From contig JBAZLD010000005.1 in NCBI GenBank assembly GCA_041650475.1, positions 1 through 64,000 of the forward strand: a stretch of DNA of 64,000 bases, in the 5' to 3' direction. The notes under the pieces are model-generated. The model saw only the letters and a program-made list of their open reading frames with translations. It made no database searches and was not told the DNA's origin. Positions 62,039 through 64,000 of the stretch are shown here, one piece after another. Origin of the DNA: JAIPGX01 sp041650475 (GTDB taxonomy: Bacteria > Babelota > Babeliae > Babelales > UASB340). The position numbers and the translations under genes were made by a program. Numbering within the stretch: position 1 is the first letter of the stretch; each line of letters begins with the position of its first letter.

Positions 62039-63099
62039 AAAAGAGATTTTTCTTTAATATTTTTTTTTGAAAAAATATTACTCTTATTCCCATAATATAA
62101 ATTCAACCAGTTCCATATCTTTTTAATACCATCTTGATAATTTATTTCAGGAACAAAATTTAATAATTTTAAAGCTTTAGAATTATCAGAAATAAAAACA
62201 AATTGATCTCCTGGCCTCCATTCTCCAAAATTATATTTAATATCACTTAAAGTAATTTGTTTTAAATAATCAAAAAATTGTAATAAAGATAGAGCATTAT
62301 TTTTTCCACCACCCATATTAAAAGCACTACCCTTAACTTTATCTATATTATTCAAAATACAATCATAAAATCTAACTAAATCTGCAACATATAAAACATC
62401 ACGAACTTGTTTGCCATTTCCATAAATAGTAATTTGTTTACCTGTCAAAATAGCTATAATAAACCAGGCAATCCAACCTTGATCTTCAATTCCAAACTGA
62501 TGAGGCCCATAAATACATGATTGCCTTACACTTACGGTTTTTAATCCATAAATACGTGCATAATCCAATGTATATTGATCAGCTATACCCTTAGAACATC
62601 CATACGGAGAATAAAAATCTAAATTTTGTTTTTCAGATACACCTATAAAATTTTTATCTTCATAACCATAATATGTTTCATTTTCGATAACATTTTTATC
62701 ATAAATTTTGCCATAAACTTTATTTGTAGATGCATTTATAAAGATTGCATTCTCATTAAATTTTCTAACACATTCAAGCAAATTAAAAGTTCCCAACGCA
62801 TTAATATTAAAATCATTTCGTGGGTCCTGCACAGAGGTGGTAACTGCAACTTGACCAGCCAAATGTATTATGGCATCAAAACTATGTGTTTTAAAATAAG
62901 ATTCTAGTGATAAATTATCTGTTATATCTAACTTGGTAAAATTGAAAAAAATATTATTCTCTTGTAACCACTTAAGATTAATTTTAGCTGTTTGCCTTGA
63001 AAGATTATCTATTACAAAAACATCATAGCCTTTAGAAACAAAATATTGAACAGCATTGCAACCAATAAAACCAACCCCACCGGTTATCAAAATTTTCAT
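62035..63099 (-). CDS. NAD-dependent epimerase, CDP-paratose 2-epimerase-like
   Basis: 354 aa; AAGGGGAA before ATG 63099. SDR fold with GGVGFIGCNAVQYFVSKGYDVFVIDNLSR, HLAGQVAVTTSVQDPRNDFNINALGTFNLLE, STNKVYG, catalytic YGCSK (Tyr-x-x-x-Lys) in FYSPYGCSKGIADQYTLDYARIYGL, RQSCIYGPHQFGIEDQGWIAWFI and GEWRPGDQFVFISDNSKA. These are the hallmarks of CDP-paratose 2-epimerase (tyvelose pathway). No CDP-paratose synthase is in the window, so a different 2-epimerised sugar is possible. Confidence 0.88.
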   Translation of the reverse strand: MKILITGGVGFIGCNAVQYFVSKGYDVFVIDNLSRQTAKINLKWLQENNIFFNFTKLDITDNLSLESYFKTHSFDAIIHLAGQVAVTTSVQDPRNDFNINALGTFNLLECVRKFNENAIFINASTNKVYGKIYDKNVIENETYYGYEDKNFIGVSEKQNLDFYSPYGCSKGIADQYTLDYARIYGLKTVSVRQSCIYGPHQFGIEDQGWIAWFIIAILTGKQITIYGNGKQVRDVLYVADLVRFYDCILNNIDKVKGSAFNMGGGKNNALSLLQFFDYLKQITLSDIKYNFGEWRPGDQFVFISDNSKALKLLNFVPEINYQDGIKKIWNWLNLYYGNKSNIFSKKNIKEKSLL

Positions 63100-63124
63100 T
63101 TTTCCCCTTTTATTTCAAATATTT

Positions 63125-64000
63125 TTATAAAGCAAGATCTTTGTACATTTTGGGTAATTTAGATAAAACAATATCAAAATTTTCATCACAAACGCCGTTA
63201 TAACCAAGCTCCCAAAGATATTTACAAAGTTTAGGATTTTTATCCAAAACTTTTTGCATGCCAATCAATGCTTTATAATACTCAAACCAAATTTCATCAG
63301 GTGACAGAATATTTTCATTATTTTTTAATTTTTTTAACTTAGCTTTAATAAAATGTCTAATTAAATTCTTTAAATAAAAAAATTTACTCTTTTTTTCTGA
63401 TTCATACTCAATCATATTTTTTATAGACAAAGCTTTACAATGCCCTTCCCCTATCATACGTGAAACCCAAAATTCTTTTGTAAGTCTAAATGACGGAATA
63501 ATGTGCTGAACGCACATTTTAGGTGAATAAATAATTTTATAATCAGCTAATCTACATTTTAAACAAAATCCATAATCTCCAGGACCAATATATAATTTTT
63601 TAAAAGTCTTTTTTTCATTATTAGATTCAACGCCAATTGTATCAGGAGGAAAACCTCCAATTTTCCAAAAAACAGAAGCTCTAATTGCCATCATTGGCCC
63701 AGGAACTGCGTGAACTTCTTTTAAATTTTCACCAAGATCATATAAAGAAAAGCCATTAAAACTCTTTTGTAATTCTATTATCCAATTTGGCGGTTCTTGC
63801 TGATAATATGGTAATATCTTGCCACTAGCAATTGCACAACTTGGATATTTCTTAAAAATTCTTGTAACTTCTTTTAATGTACCATCTTGAACTATTACAT
63901 CATCATCAAAATATAACAAAATATCACCAGAAGCATTTTTAGCACCTGTATCTCTTGCCTTTGTAAAAGAAGTGCTTTTTTCAAAAACATATTTTATGTT
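63125..64000 (-). CDS. Family 2 glycosyltransferase, 5' end outside the window
   Basis: The frame runs open to the window edge: upstream of the TTG at 63919 it reads YVFEKSTSFTKARDTGAKNASGDI, the usual 'ARN.G...a.GD' before the DXD. So the true start lies beyond 64000 and at least 291 codons are present. LLYFDDDVIVQDGTL holds the metal-binding Asp cluster, and FKKLYIGPGDYGFCLKCRLADYKIIYSPK is the acceptor-side 'gED.dl..R....g' region. A C-terminal helical tail follows. Adds a sugar in the surface polysaccharide pathway. Confidence 0.88.
   Translation of the reverse strand, partial: NIKYVFEKSTSFTKARDTGAKNASGDILLYFDDDVIVQDGTLKEVTRIFKKYPSCAIASGKILPYYQQEPPNWIIELQKSFNGFSLYDLGENLKEVHAVPGPMMAIRASVFWKIGGFPPDTIGVESNNEKKTFKKLYIGPGDYGFCLKCRLADYKIIYSPKMCVQHIIPSFRLTKEFWVSRMIGEGHCKALSIKNMIEYESEKKSKFFYLKNLIRHFIKAKLKKLKNNENILSPDEIWFEYYKALIGMQKVLDKNPKLCKYLWELGYNGVCDENFDIVLSKLPKMYKDLAL

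Overview
The window is strongly AT-rich and gene-dense, and it looks like chromosome from a Gram-negative, host-associated bacterium with a reduced genome. The gene content most resembles Candidatus Dependentiae (TM6/Babelia): LRR and other repeat proteins with Sec signal peptides, many lineage-specific exported Lys-rich proteins, a minimal pseudopilin operon, an archaeal-type valyl-tRNA synthetase, an outer-membrane lipid and LPS toolkit, and little biosynthesis. The phylum is inferred from gene content only, because no rRNA or other marker was searched.

Layout. 1-4.2 kb: three tandem LRR paralogues. The complete middle one has a signal peptide, a bipartite-NLS-like motif and a region that reads like a SKP1/BTB fold ahead of the LRRs. 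4.4-8.6 kb: valS, ybeY and two small exported paralogues. 9-16 kb (minus strand): a type II secretion/pseudopilin operon gspF-G-H-I-J-[hicB-hicA]-K followed by an MlaD-type MCE protein. A HicBA toxin-antitoxin pair sits inside this operon and gspK carries an in-frame palindromic repeat. 16-21.6 kb: exported proteins and an outer-membrane barrel. 21.7-31.1 kb: murJ, lolD, lon, a PfkB kinase, a PilM/PilN (GspL)-like protein, rpsA and ndk. 31.2-43 kb: lineage-specific exported proteins, led by two giant paralogues (1178 and 1132 aa) with a beta-trefoil-like part and three Methyltransf_FA-like (PF12248-type) modules each, plus a Pro-rich protein with SH3-ligand-like motifs. 43.1-43.9 kb: an IS200/RAYT-type element whose two ends are inverted copies of a multi-hairpin structure. 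43.9-47.3 kb (minus): kdsA, nusB, efp and three glycine-zipper membrane proteins. 47.4-51.2 kb: glyA, msbA and a methyltransferase. 51.2-64 kb: a surface-polysaccharide cluster (glycosyltransferases, Gmd, perosamine-synthase-like DegT, sugar methyltransferases, CDP-paratose-epimerase-like enzyme) that continues past the window.

How the genes work together. KdsA, MsbA, LolD, MurJ and MlaD belong to building a Gram-negative envelope. The polysaccharide cluster would decorate it, plausibly with a GDP-perosamine-derived, N-methylated sugar. The Gsp/Pil-like proteins could export some of the many signal-peptide proteins, several of which carry eukaryote-like features (SKP1/BTB-like fold, NLS-like motif, LRRs, PxxP motifs) expected of proteins meeting a protist host.

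No tRNA, rRNA or CRISPR array was recognised. Start sites were corrected by Shine-Dalgarno position where the longest reading frame looked wrong.
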